DNA of 64,000 nt from Elusimicrobiota bacterium (lineage in GTDB: Bacteria > Elusimicrobiota > Elusimicrobia > UBA1565 > UBA9628): contig DMMY01000015.1 in the NCBI GenBank assembly GCA_003452935.1, positions 1 to 64,000 of the forward strand. The letters run 5' to 3'. The translations under genes were made by a program, and so were the position numbers. This document shows positions 49,143 to 56,486 of the stretch, piece by piece. The notes under the pieces were generated by a model. The model was given only the letters and a program-made list of their open reading frames with translations. It had not been told where the DNA came from and did not search any database. How positions within the stretch are numbered: position 1 is the first letter of the stretch; each line of letters begins with the position of its first letter.

Positions 49143-51407
49143 ATGCGCATTACCATCCGGCTCATTGTTTCTCTTGCCTGCGTCGTCGCGGCGGTCGCGG
49201 CGATATCGGCTTTTCTCCAGGTCGGCCAGGAGCGTCAGCGCCAAGCCGACGAGTTGGAGCGCCGCGCGCGACTGGTCGCGCAAAGCCTGCTCGAGACCTT
49301 CGACTCTTTGGACCGGGCGGCGGTCGCGCCCAAGCTTCGGCGGCTCTCCGAGCGCTTCGACCACCGCGGCCGCGTGACGGGGGTCGCGTTCTTCGGCGCG
49401 GACGGCGAAGTCATCGTCGCGTCCCCGTGGATGTCGTCCGGACTGCCCGAGGCTTCCGACTTCGCGCGCGGCGCCATCGCCAACCGCATGGAGCAGACGC
49501 AGTTCAAGCGCGTCGAGGCGACGGAGTCGCTTCTCTACATGCTCCCGCTCGAGGCTCCCTCCGCCGGGGTGGCGGCCGTGCTCGTGGTTCATGACGCGAG
49601 TCATGTTTCCGGGCTGCTTCGCCGCATCTGGCGGTACGCGTTTCTGCGCGTCTTGGCCCAGATGTTGCTCATCTCGTTGGTGACGCTCATGATCGTCCGC
49701 TGGAGCATCGTCGGTCCGATCGCCAAGACCGCGGAGTGGATGCGGCACATGCGGACCGGAGGCGGAACAGGGGCGTTGAGCCTGCCCAAGGAGGATCTCT
49801 TCGCTCCCCTGGCCAAGGAAGTCAGCACGTTCGCGCACCACCTCATCGCGGCCCAGCGGAGCGCCGAGGAGCAGGCCAAGTTCAGCGAGCAGGCGGAGTC
49901 CTTCTGGAGCCCCGAGCGGCTCAAGGAACATGTGCGCGTCAAGCTCGGCGGGAAATCCTTGTTCGTCGTCTCGAACCGGGAGCCGTATATGCACGTGCGC
50001 GCGGGCAAAAAGCTGGAGACGATCATCCCTGCCGCCGGGCTGGTGACGGCTCTTGATCCCGTTATGCGCGCCTGCGGGGGCACTTGGATCGCCCATGGCG
50101 CGGGCGACGGCGATTGGAGCGTGGTCGACAAGCACGACCGAGTCCGGGTGCCGGAGGGCGACCCTCGATATCTTCTGCGGCGCGTGCCGCTTTCGAAGCA
50201 GGAGGAGGACGGTTACTACTACGGCTTCTCGAATCAGGGCCTGTGGCCTCTTTGCCTGATGACCCATCAGCGGCCGGTGTTTCGCGAGAGCGATTGGCTT
50301 CAATACCAGGCGGTCAATAAGAAGTTCGCCGAGGTGACGCTGCGCGAACTGGCTGGGGTCGAGGATCCGTGCGTCTTGATCCAGGACTATCAATTCGCTC
50401 TCCTGCCCCGGTTGATCAAACAGGAGCGTCCGGACGCGCGGGTCGCCATTTTTTGGCACATACCGTGGCCCAACTCCGAGGCTTTCAGCATCTGCCCGTG
50501 GCAGCGCGAGATTCTCTATGGAATCTTGGGCGCGGACTTGGCCGGGTTTCATACTCAGCTGTTCTGCAATAACTTCATCGAAACCGTCGACCGGGCCCTC
50601 GAGTCCAGGGTCCGATGGGAGAGCTTTTCGGTGGAAAAAGAAGGGCACCGCACCATGGTCAAGCCATTCCCGGTCGGCGTGTGTTTCCCCCAGGTCTTTC
50701 CCGACGTGGCCATCGATGCGGGTGCCAGCGTCCCCAAATCCGAGCTTCTGCGCGATCTGGGCGTGAAGGCCAGCCGGCTCGGCATCGGCGTTGAACGCAT
50801 CGACTATACGAAAGGCCTGCTCGAGCGGTTCCTGGCGATCGAGCGATTTTTTGAGAAATATCCTCTTTACGTCGGGGAATTCTCGTTCGTCGAGTTCGGC
50901 GCGCCGAGCCGCACGCATATCAAGAGCTACCACGACTTCATGGCGCATGTGGAGGCGGAGGTGGACCGGATCAATTGGAAGTTCAATCGCAAGGACTGGC
51001 GGCCGATCGTGCTTCTTTTGCGGCATCACGCCCATAAGGATATCCTTCCGTTCTATCGCGCCGCCGATGTGTGCATGGTGACCTCGCTCCATGATGGTAT
51101 GAACCTGGTCGCCAAGGAGTTCGTCGCCGCCCGCTCCGAGGAGACGGGCGCGCTCATCCTGAGCCGTTTCGCCGGCGCTTCGGCCGAATTGCGCGACGCG
51201 CTCATCGTCAACCCCTACGATATCGAGCGCATGGCCGATGCCATCTGCGCCGCTTTGGAGATGCCCAAGGAGGAGCAGGTCCTGCGCATGAGGCGCATGC
51301 GCCAGTCCGTCAGCGAACATAACATCTACCGATGGGGAGCAAGCCTCGTGGCGGAGCTCGCGAAGCTTCGGCTTGCCGCGGCGGCGGCCGAGGAGAGCCA
51401 CGGGTGA
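49143..51407 (+). CDS. otsA: Membrane-anchored HAMP domain-trehalose-6-phosphate synthase fusion
   Basis: A 754-residue protein that joins a sensor-like front to OtsA. Residues 1-27 form a first membrane helix, 28-160 an extracytoplasmic sensing-type region (GVAFFGADGEVIVASPW is typical of sCache/PAS-like folds), 166-186 a second helix and 187-240 a HAMP linker. Residues about 271-735 are a GT20 trehalose-6-phosphate synthase, making trehalose-6-phosphate from UDP-glucose and glucose-6-phosphate: FVVSNREPY, QDYQFALLP, FWHIPWPNSE, FHTQ, RIDYTKGL, RHHAHKDILPFYRAADVCMVTSLHDGMNLVAKEF and the late GALILSRFAGASAEL. Normal OtsA is soluble and about 460-480 residues, so the first 270 residues are extra. 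The enzyme would sit on the inner membrane and could be gated by an external signal. otsB overlaps its stop by 4 bases. Confidence 0.88.
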   Translation: MRITIRLIVSLACVVAAVAAISAFLQVGQERQRQADELERRARLVAQSLLETFDSLDRAAVAPKLRRLSERFDHRGRVTGVAFFGADGEVIVASPWMSSGLPEASDFARGAIANRMEQTQFKRVEATESLLYMLPLEAPSAGVAAVLVVHDASHVSGLLRRIWRYAFLRVLAQMLLISLVTLMIVRWSIVGPIAKTAEWMRHMRTGGGTGALSLPKEDLFAPLAKEVSTFAHHLIAAQRSAEEQAKFSEQAESFWSPERLKEHVRVKLGGKSLFVVSNREPYMHVRAGKKLETIIPAAGLVTALDPVMRACGGTWIAHGAGDGDWSVVDKHDRVRVPEGDPRYLLRRVPLSKQEEDGYYYGFSNQGLWPLCLMTHQRPVFRESDWLQYQAVNKKFAEVTLRELAGVEDPCVLIQDYQFALLPRLIKQERPDARVAIFWHIPWPNSEAFSICPWQREILYGILGADLAGFHTQLFCNNFIETVDRALESRVRWESFSVEKEGHRTMVKPFPVGVCFPQVFPDVAIDAGASVPKSELLRDLGVKASRLGIGVERIDYTKGLLERFLAIERFFEKYPLYVGEFSFVEFGAPSRTHIKSYHDFMAHVEAEVDRINWKFNRKDWRPIVLLLRHHAHKDILPFYRAADVCMVTSLHDGMNLVAKEFVAARSEETGALILSRFAGASAELRDALIVNPYDIERMADAICAALEMPKEEQVLRMRRMRQSVSEHNIYRWGASLVAELAKLRLAAAAAEESHG

Positions 51408-52174
51408 GAAGGCTCGACCTGGAATGGATCGCGCGCTCCACGCGCGGCCGGGATCTGCATCTCTTTCTTGATTTCGACGGCACGCTGGCCGCTCATCGCG
51501 CCGACGGAGGCCGTTCGGTCCCTTATCGCGGGATCATCGGCGAACTTTCCGCGTTAAGCCGCGCGGGCACGGACCGGGTCTCGATCGTCTCGGGCCGTCC
51601 CGTCGCCGAATTGAAGCAAAAGCTCGGGCTCAAGGAGCTGTATTACGCCGGCAACCACGGCCTCGATATCCGCGGCCCGGGCGAGGCGTTCCTGCATCCG
51701 CGCGCGGCGGCCGCCCGGAAGGCGATCGGAGCGGCCGCCAGGCTGATCCGTTCTCGAACGCGGAGGGTTAAGGGCGTCGTCGTCGATCAGAACGGCCTTT
51801 CGTTGAGCGTTAATTTTGGGCTCGTGGCGCCGTTGCTGCGGTTGAGGATCCGCCCGGCGATAGACGGCCTGCGCCGGGAGACCGCCGCCTTGGGGCTGCG
51901 GTGGCAGGAGGGCTATCTCGGCTGGGATCTCATCTTCAAGCTTGGCTGGGACAAGGGCGACGCCGTGTCTCGTCTCATGCGGCTGACGCGCAAGTCCCTG
52001 GCCGTGGCGATCGGCGATGGGGCTTCGGATGAGCCGATGTTTCGAGCCGTTGGCGCCGGCGGCATCTCCATTCGGGTGGGCAGAGCGCGCGGCTCGAACG
52101 CCCGCTTTTGGGTCCGGGGCGTGCCCGAGGTCGCGCGAATTCTGAGTTTGTTGCGGAGCCGATCAAGCCGTTGA
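51404..52174 (+). CDS. otsB: Trehalose-6-phosphate phosphatase
   Basis: A 256-residue HAD phosphatase that removes the phosphate from trehalose-6-phosphate. GTG 51404 is the start, in a GTGA overlap with otsA. The nucleophile motif LFLDFDGTLAAH (aspartates near residues 22 and 24), IVSGRP, the family's GNHGLDI and EGYLGWDLIFKLGWDKGDAV are present. The last HAD motif, usually GDDxTDExxF, reads GDGASDEPMF, so the second aspartate is changed to glycine while the later Asp and Glu remain. Activity is likely but not certain. Confidence 0.9.
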   Translation: MRRLDLEWIARSTRGRDLHLFLDFDGTLAAHRADGGRSVPYRGIIGELSALSRAGTDRVSIVSGRPVAELKQKLGLKELYYAGNHGLDIRGPGEAFLHPRAAAARKAIGAAARLIRSRTRRVKGVVVDQNGLSLSVNFGLVAPLLRLRIRPAIDGLRRETAALGLRWQEGYLGWDLIFKLGWDKGDAVSRLMRLTRKSLAVAIGDGASDEPMFRAVGAGGISIRVGRARGSNARFWVRGVPEVARILSLLRSRSSR

Positions 52175-52211
52175 GACGCAATCCGTCGGCCTGCTCATGC
52201 CTGCCGCTGTT

Positions 52212-52391
52212 TTAGAACAGCCTGATCTTGAAGACGAATTGGATTATCAGCAGCAGCCCGGCCGTAATGAGGATGGAGATTGCGAGAGCGCGAAAGACCT
52301 TCCATAATCCGAATTCGTAGCGCTCCGGGTTTTGGGGGCCAGGGGTGGGCGCGGGGGTTTTTTCCTGCCGGGACGGTTGGTTCGGTTGCAT
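52212..52391 (-). CDS. Small single-pass membrane protein (59 residues)
   Basis: A short gene starting at ATG 52391 with a strong AGGAGG ribosome site 6 bases upstream. The first 30 residues are proline- and glutamine-rich (MQPNQPSRQEKTPAPTPGPQ), followed by a basic-aromatic stretch and one membrane helix (ALAISILITAGLLLIIQFVF), ending KIRLF. I do not recognise the family. Its mRNA leader carries the second copy of the conserved structured element and two tandem terminators, so its expression appears strongly controlled. It converges with otsB. Small membrane proteins of this shape often adjust transporters or sensor enzymes; an effect on the membrane-bound OtsA or on Kup next door would fit the context, but that is speculation. 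Confidence 0.7.
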   Translation of the reverse strand: MQPNQPSRQEKTPAPTPGPQNPERYEFGLWKVFRALAISILITAGLLLIIQFVFKIRLF

Positions 52392-52443
52392 GGGACCCTC
52401 CTGTGAATGCGGCATCCAGGCGGCCCTGTTGAATGGAACCAAC

Positions 52444-52473
52444 AAAAAAGCCGCCTGGAAATTCCAGGGCAGC
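52444..52473 (-). terminator. Second tandem terminator in the small membrane protein leader
   Basis: On the minus strand GCTGCCCTGGAA and TTCCAGGCGGC pair, followed by TTTTTTGTT at 52449-52441. It is an intrinsic terminator 50 bases before the 59-residue gene, so read-through would be needed for expression. Confidence 0.75.
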
Positions 52474-52475
52474 CG

Positions 52476-52512
52476 AATAAAAAGCCGCCTCTGGTATTTC
52501 CCAGATGGCGGC
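52476..52512 (-). terminator. First tandem terminator, overlapping the structured element
   Basis: On the minus strand GCCGCC..CTGG (52512-52501) pairs with CCAG.GGCGGC (52494-52484), then TTTTTATT. Its 5' arm includes the CCATC that also closes the conserved hairpin of element copy B, so the two folds exclude each other. Confidence 0.75.
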
Positions 52513-52565
52513 CCGACCATCCAAATCCTCCGGAGCAAGCGTTTCCTCCGGACCCTTTACGGACT
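52503..52565 (-). ncRNA. Candidate structured leader element, copy B, with overlapping terminator
   Basis: Read on the minus strand: outer stem AGTCC/GGATT (52565-52561 with 52528-52524), variable hairpin CCGGAG/CTCCGG (52551-52546 with 52535-52530), the linker AGGAT, and the conserved hairpin GGATGG/CCATCT (52522-52517 with 52508-52503). Compared with copy A, both the outer stem and the variable hairpin change sequence but keep pairing, which supports a real RNA fold. The conserved hairpin and the first terminator compete for the same bases, the layout of a transcription-terminating riboswitch. If the -10 box at 52571-52566 is right, RNA would start near 52559 and lack the outer 5' arm, an open point. 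The remaining bases up to the kup gene show nothing else. Confidence 0.55.
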
Positions 52566-52571
52566 ATTATA
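52566..52571 (-). promoter_or_regulatory. -10 box upstream of structured element copy B
   Basis: TATAAT on the minus strand with no clear -35, in the same relative position as the TATAAT before copy A but 6 bases closer to the element. Confidence 0.4.
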
Positions 52572-52738
52572 CGAAACTTTTCGCGGGCGACGCCTTTCGT
52601 TTGTGCGGTCCCGCGGGGTTCGTCAAAGTTCAAGTCGTCATGATGTGATGGCATGAAAAGATGGAGGAGACATGAGGACTCTCTGCCTAGCGTGGGGGCG
52701 ATTATAATGGTTTTATAACGGCCCTGCCTGGTACTCTA

Positions 52739-52746
52739 TGTATATT
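52739..52746 (+). promoter_or_regulatory. Possible -10 box of the kup operon
   Basis: TGTATATT ends 9 bases before ATG 52756. Alternative -10 boxes TATAAT (52703-52708) and TATAAC (52714-52719) lie upstream, so the start site is not settled. Confidence 0.3.
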
Positions 52747-52755
52747 TTTATGGAT

Positions 52756-54636
52756 ATGCCAGCAGAGCCTCTGAAGAATCGTCTCGCCTTGTTTTGTCTG
52801 ACTGCTTTAGGCGTTGTCTACGGCGATATTGGCACAAGTCCTCTCTACGCCGTCCGTGAGTGTTTCCATGGGACTCATGGAATCGCCGTCACCGAAGCCA
52901 ACGTTCTGGGAGCCCTGTCCCTGATTTTCTGGACGCTGGTCATCCTGGTTACGTTGAAATACCACGTCTATGTCTTAAGGGCTGACAACAAGGGCGAGGG
53001 CGGCATCCTGGCCATGATGGCACTGGCCCGAGGCAGCCGGATCAGTCCCGGGGCGCAGCGCGTGGTTCTGGCGCTTGGCTTGTTCGGAGCCGCGCTCCTC
53101 TATGGGGATGGGATGTTAACCCCCGCCATATCGGTTTTGAGCGCTATAGAGGGCTTGGAGGTCGCCACCCCGTTCTTCACTCCTTACGTCATTCCTATCA
53201 CGGTCATCATCCTGATCGGTCTGTTCAGCATCCAGAGCAGGGGCACGACCAAGGTGGGCCTGCTCTTTGGGCCGGTCATCTTGGTCTGGTTCCTTTTCCT
53301 GGCTGCAACGGGTATCGCGAGCATCAGCCAGAAGCCATCCGTAATGGCGGCATTCTACCCCGGCTACGCCGTAAACTTCCTGCTGACGAACGGCTTTCGG
53401 GGGTATTTGGTGCTGGGGGCTGTTTTCCTTGTGGCGACTGGAGGCGAGGCTCTTTATGCGGACTTGGGCCATTTCAACGAGCGGGCCATCCAAATCGACT
53501 GGTTCCTTATAGCAGGACCGAGCCTGCTCTTGAACTATTTCGGCCAAGGGGCGCTTTTGCTCCGGAACCCCGATTTCGCCGACAATCCGTTCTATCGCAT
53601 GGTCCCGGGCTGGGCGTTGTATCCGGCGGTCGTCATGGCGACCATGGCCACGGTCATCGCGTCCCAGGCGGTTATCTCGGGGGTATTCTCCCTGTCGCGG
53701 CAGGCGGTTCAAATGGGTTATCTTCTGCGCCTGCGCATCGTCCATATGTCCTCGCAGCAGATGGGTCAGATATATATGCCCGCGGTCAATTGGATACTGA
53801 TGCTCGCCACGGTCGTGCTTGTCGTTGCTTTCAAGCGCTCGACAAACCTGGCTTCAGCTTACGGCATCGCGATATCGGTCACGATGATCATCACCACGCT
53901 CCTGGCTTACATCGTATCGCGGCATGTCTGGCATTGGCGTCTGCCTGTGGCGTTGGCCGTGACGGGAGGATTCCTGGCCGCCGATCTCGCGTTTTGCGGT
54001 GCGAATTCGGTGAAAGTGCTGGATGGCGGATGGTTCCCGCTGGTCGCCAGCGGCATCGTGGTGGCGATATTCCTGACATGGGAGAAAGGCCGTGCCATTA
54101 TCGCAGAGCTCCAAGGTGTAGGGGCCCTGCCGCTGGCGCAGATCGTCCGTGAGGCGGAACAAGGGGGCATCACGCGGGTTCCCGGCACCGCGGTATTCCT
54201 ATGCGGCACGCCCGGCGCGACGCCCAGCGCCCTTCTTCATAACCTGAAGCACAATAAGATTCTTCACCAGCAGAACCTGTTCGTCTCCGTGCGCACGGAA
54301 GATGTCCCGCGCGTTTCGAACGGCGAGCGCTTCAAAGCTCAGGCCATAGGTCAGGACTTCCACCAGGTCGCTGTCCGCTATGGCTTCATGGAGGATCCCG
54401 ACATCCCGGAAGTCCTGTCGCAAATGGCGGCCGGAGGCTTCGATTTCGCAGCCAGTCCGTCCCGGATCACCTACATGCTCAGTGATAATACGCTTGTAAC
54501 CACCCATAAAGGCCGACTGCCTGCATGGCAAACCGCGTTGTTCGTTTTTTTATATCGCAACGCCTTGCGGCCGACCCAGTTTTTCCATCTGCCGTACAAT
54601 CAGGTCATCGAGATCGGGCGGCAGATACAGCTCTGA
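52756..54636 (+). CDS. kup: Kup-family potassium uptake protein
   Basis: A membrane protein of about 626 residues with 12 helices and a soluble C-terminal domain; it imports potassium with protons. The hallmark GVVYGDIGTSPLYAVRE is at the N-terminus, with GEGGILAMMAL, LYGDGMLTPAISVLSA, GGEALYADLGHF and NYFGQGALLL following. ATG 52756 is preferred because a -10 box lies 9 bases upstream, as at other leaderless genes here, and because Kup proteins start close to this point; ATG 52738 and 52750 are in frame upstream. The gene is followed 10 bases later by a KdpD-like kinase and then kdpE, an unusual pairing since KdpDE normally controls the KdpFABC pump. Confidence 0.93.
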   Translation: MPAEPLKNRLALFCLTALGVVYGDIGTSPLYAVRECFHGTHGIAVTEANVLGALSLIFWTLVILVTLKYHVYVLRADNKGEGGILAMMALARGSRISPGAQRVVLALGLFGAALLYGDGMLTPAISVLSAIEGLEVATPFFTPYVIPITVIILIGLFSIQSRGTTKVGLLFGPVILVWFLFLAATGIASISQKPSVMAAFYPGYAVNFLLTNGFRGYLVLGAVFLVATGGEALYADLGHFNERAIQIDWFLIAGPSLLLNYFGQGALLLRNPDFADNPFYRMVPGWALYPAVVMATMATVIASQAVISGVFSLSRQAVQMGYLLRLRIVHMSSQQMGQIYMPAVNWILMLATVVLVVAFKRSTNLASAYGIAISVTMIITTLLAYIVSRHVWHWRLPVALAVTGGFLAADLAFCGANSVKVLDGGWFPLVASGIVVAIFLTWEKGRAIIAELQGVGALPLAQIVREAEQGGITRVPGTAVFLCGTPGATPSALLHNLKHNKILHQQNLFVSVRTEDVPRVSNGERFKAQAIGQDFHQVAVRYGFMEDPDIPEVLSQMAAGGFDFAASPSRITYMLSDNTLVTTHKGRLPAWQTALFVFLYRNALRPTQFFHLPYNQVIEIGRQIQL

Positions 54637-54646
54637 AAACGCTACC

Positions 54647-55690
54647 ATGGTAAAGATGCTTCGGAGACTGCCAACCTGCATTCTCGCGGTCGTCGCCGCT
54701 GCTGCCTGTACGATAGTCTCTTTTGCCATCCATCGGTTCGTTTCTTTGACGGACCTTGTCATGGTCTACTTGGTCGGGACCCTGGTCGTGGCTTTGCGCG
54801 GTGAACGGGGGCCTTCCGTCCTGTCGTCGTTCCTGGGGGTTCTTTGCTTCAACTTTTTCTTCGTCCCGCCTCGATTCACTTGGAACGTCGAGCATTCGCA
54901 ATACCTGGTGACTTTCCTGGTCATGCTCGCCGTCGGCCTGCTCATCAGCCACCTGACCGTTCGGGTGAGGAGCCAAGCGGAGGCGGCCAAACGCTCCGAG
55001 GTCGCCGCGGAGACCGAGCGGCTGCGCAGTTCGCTCTTGAGCGCGGTGTCCCATGAACTCAAGACTCCGCTGACCGCCATCATCGGCTCGGCCGGCAGCC
55101 TGCTGCGGGCTCCGTCCGCCGGGGGCGCTCATTGGCGGGAACTCCTGGAAAATATACAAGAGGAGGCCGAAAGGCTCTCGCGGTTGGTCCACAACCTCAT
55201 AGAAACCACGCGTCTGGAATCGGGCATAGTCCAGCTCAAGAAGGAGCCCTATCCCATCGAGGATGTGATCGGCACGGCCCTTGATCGCCTAGAGAAGCGA
55301 CTGTCGGGTCGTGAGGTTAAGACCGATATCCCTGAGGACTTGCCCCTTGTCCCTGTGGACCCTGTTCTTATGGAACTTGTTTTCATCAACTTGATCGAGA
55401 ACTCAGTCCGTCACGCTCCGGGCGCGGCCGCCATTGAGATCTCGGCTTATGAGAAGTCCAGTGCCGTCGAAGTATCCGTCGCGGATCGCGGCCCCGGCCT
55501 TGGCGCGGAACACATCGGGCATGTTTTCGAGAAGTTCTATCGCGCCAGTAAATCCGCCGGAGGCGCAGGGTTGGGGCTTGCGATCTGCAAGGCGGTCGTC
55601 GAGGCTCATGGGGGGACGATCAGGGCGGAGAACCGTTCCGGAGGAGGCGCGGTGTTCCTGCTGGCGCTGCCGCACAAGGACCGGTCATGA
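54647..55690 (+). CDS. Short KdpD-like sensor histidine kinase (DUF4118)
   Basis: A 347-residue kinase that corresponds only to the C-terminal half of KdpD. Four membrane helices of the DUF4118 domain (about residues 8-105) are followed by HisKA with AVSHELKTPLTAIIGSAGSLL (H near residue 137) and an HATPase domain (NLIENSVRHAPG, DRGPGLG, GGAGLGLAI). The cytoplasmic KdpD sensing and Usp domains, about 400 residues, are missing, so potassium or cyclic-di-AMP sensing by that part cannot occur. It is followed by kdpE with a 4-base overlap. The likely target is the kup gene just upstream. Confidence 0.85.
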   Translation: MVKMLRRLPTCILAVVAAAACTIVSFAIHRFVSLTDLVMVYLVGTLVVALRGERGPSVLSSFLGVLCFNFFFVPPRFTWNVEHSQYLVTFLVMLAVGLLISHLTVRVRSQAEAAKRSEVAAETERLRSSLLSAVSHELKTPLTAIIGSAGSLLRAPSAGGAHWRELLENIQEEAERLSRLVHNLIETTRLESGIVQLKKEPYPIEDVIGTALDRLEKRLSGREVKTDIPEDLPLVPVDPVLMELVFINLIENSVRHAPGAAAIEISAYEKSSAVEVSVADRGPGLGAEHIGHVFEKFYRASKSAGGAGLGLAICKAVVEAHGGTIRAENRSGGGAVFLLALPHKDRS

Positions 55691-56391
55691 CCGCGCCCTT
55701 GAGGACCATCATGGTGGTCGATGACGAGGTCTCCATCCTGCGTTTTCTGCATGCCTCTCTCGAGGAGGCCGGATTCGCGGTCATCGAAGCGTCCAGCGGC
55801 AGACGTGCGTTGGACCTGGCCGCGTCCGGAAAGCCAGATGTGATCCTCCTCGATCTGGGTCTGCCGGACATGGACGGGCTGGACGTCCTCAAGAGCCTGC
55901 GGGAATGGACCTCTGCGCCTGTCATCGTGTTGTCGGTCCGCGGGGATGAGTCCGACAAGATCGAGGGCCTGGACCGTGGCGCGGATGATTACTTGACGAA
56001 ACCCTTCGGCATCGAGGAACTATTGGCCCGAATCCGCGTCGCGCTGCGTCATAAAGAGATGATTCGGGAGGACCCGCTGCCCATCTACCAGCACGGAGAC
56101 TTGAGGATCGATCTCATGGCGCGCAGAGTTTGGATCGGCAAAAAGGAAGTGCGGCTTTCTCCCCTTCAGTATGCGCTTCTTGCCGTTCTGGTCCGGAACG
56201 CCGGTCGTGTGGTGAGCCAGCGGCAGCTGCTTGAAGAAATCTGGCCGGATGGTGAGAGCAATTCCGAGGCTTTGCGTATCTTGGTCCACCAAACGCGTCA
56301 CCGCATCGAGCGGGAACCGGTCCGGCCGCGCCATCTCAAGACCGAGCCGGCCGTTGGCTACCGGCTCGAATCTTCGGATTCACAGTCGTAA
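55687..56391 (+). CDS. kdpE: KdpE-like response regulator (OmpR family)
   Basis: A 234-residue regulator: receiver domain (VVDDEVSILRFL, phosphoacceptor in VILLDLGLPDMDGLDVL near residue 58, KPFGIEELLARI) and an OmpR-type winged-helix DNA-binding domain (VRLSPLQYALLAVLVRNAGRVVSQRQLLEEIW, VHQTRHRIE, VGYRLE). Closest in sequence style to KdpE. It starts in an ATGA overlap with the kinase gene. No kdpFABC operon is present in the window; autoregulation of the kup operon is the obvious hypothesis. Confidence 0.88.
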   Translation: MTAPLRTIMVVDDEVSILRFLHASLEEAGFAVIEASSGRRALDLAASGKPDVILLDLGLPDMDGLDVLKSLREWTSAPVIVLSVRGDESDKIEGLDRGADDYLTKPFGIEELLARIRVALRHKEMIREDPLPIYQHGDLRIDLMARRVWIGKKEVRLSPLQYALLAVLVRNAGRVVSQRQLLEEIWPDGESNSEALRILVHQTRHRIEREPVRPRHLKTEPAVGYRLESSDSQS

Positions 56392-56486
56392 CGCCTTCAT
56401 GACGCTCTGATCATGGAAAGGGCTATTATTCAGACATGTTCTGGGCGACAGGCCCGACGCAGATCGTGCAGCTCCTGAAAAACCAG

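Noticed and set aside
52454..52468. Palindrome CCTGGAAATTCCAGG as a possible operator
   Set aside because: Better explained as the upper stem of the second tandem terminator, since a T-run follows directly on the minus strand.
52480..52737. Structured element copy B read as a c-di-AMP riboswitch for kup
   Set aside because: It points away from kup on the minus strand and lacks the conserved ydaO sequences.
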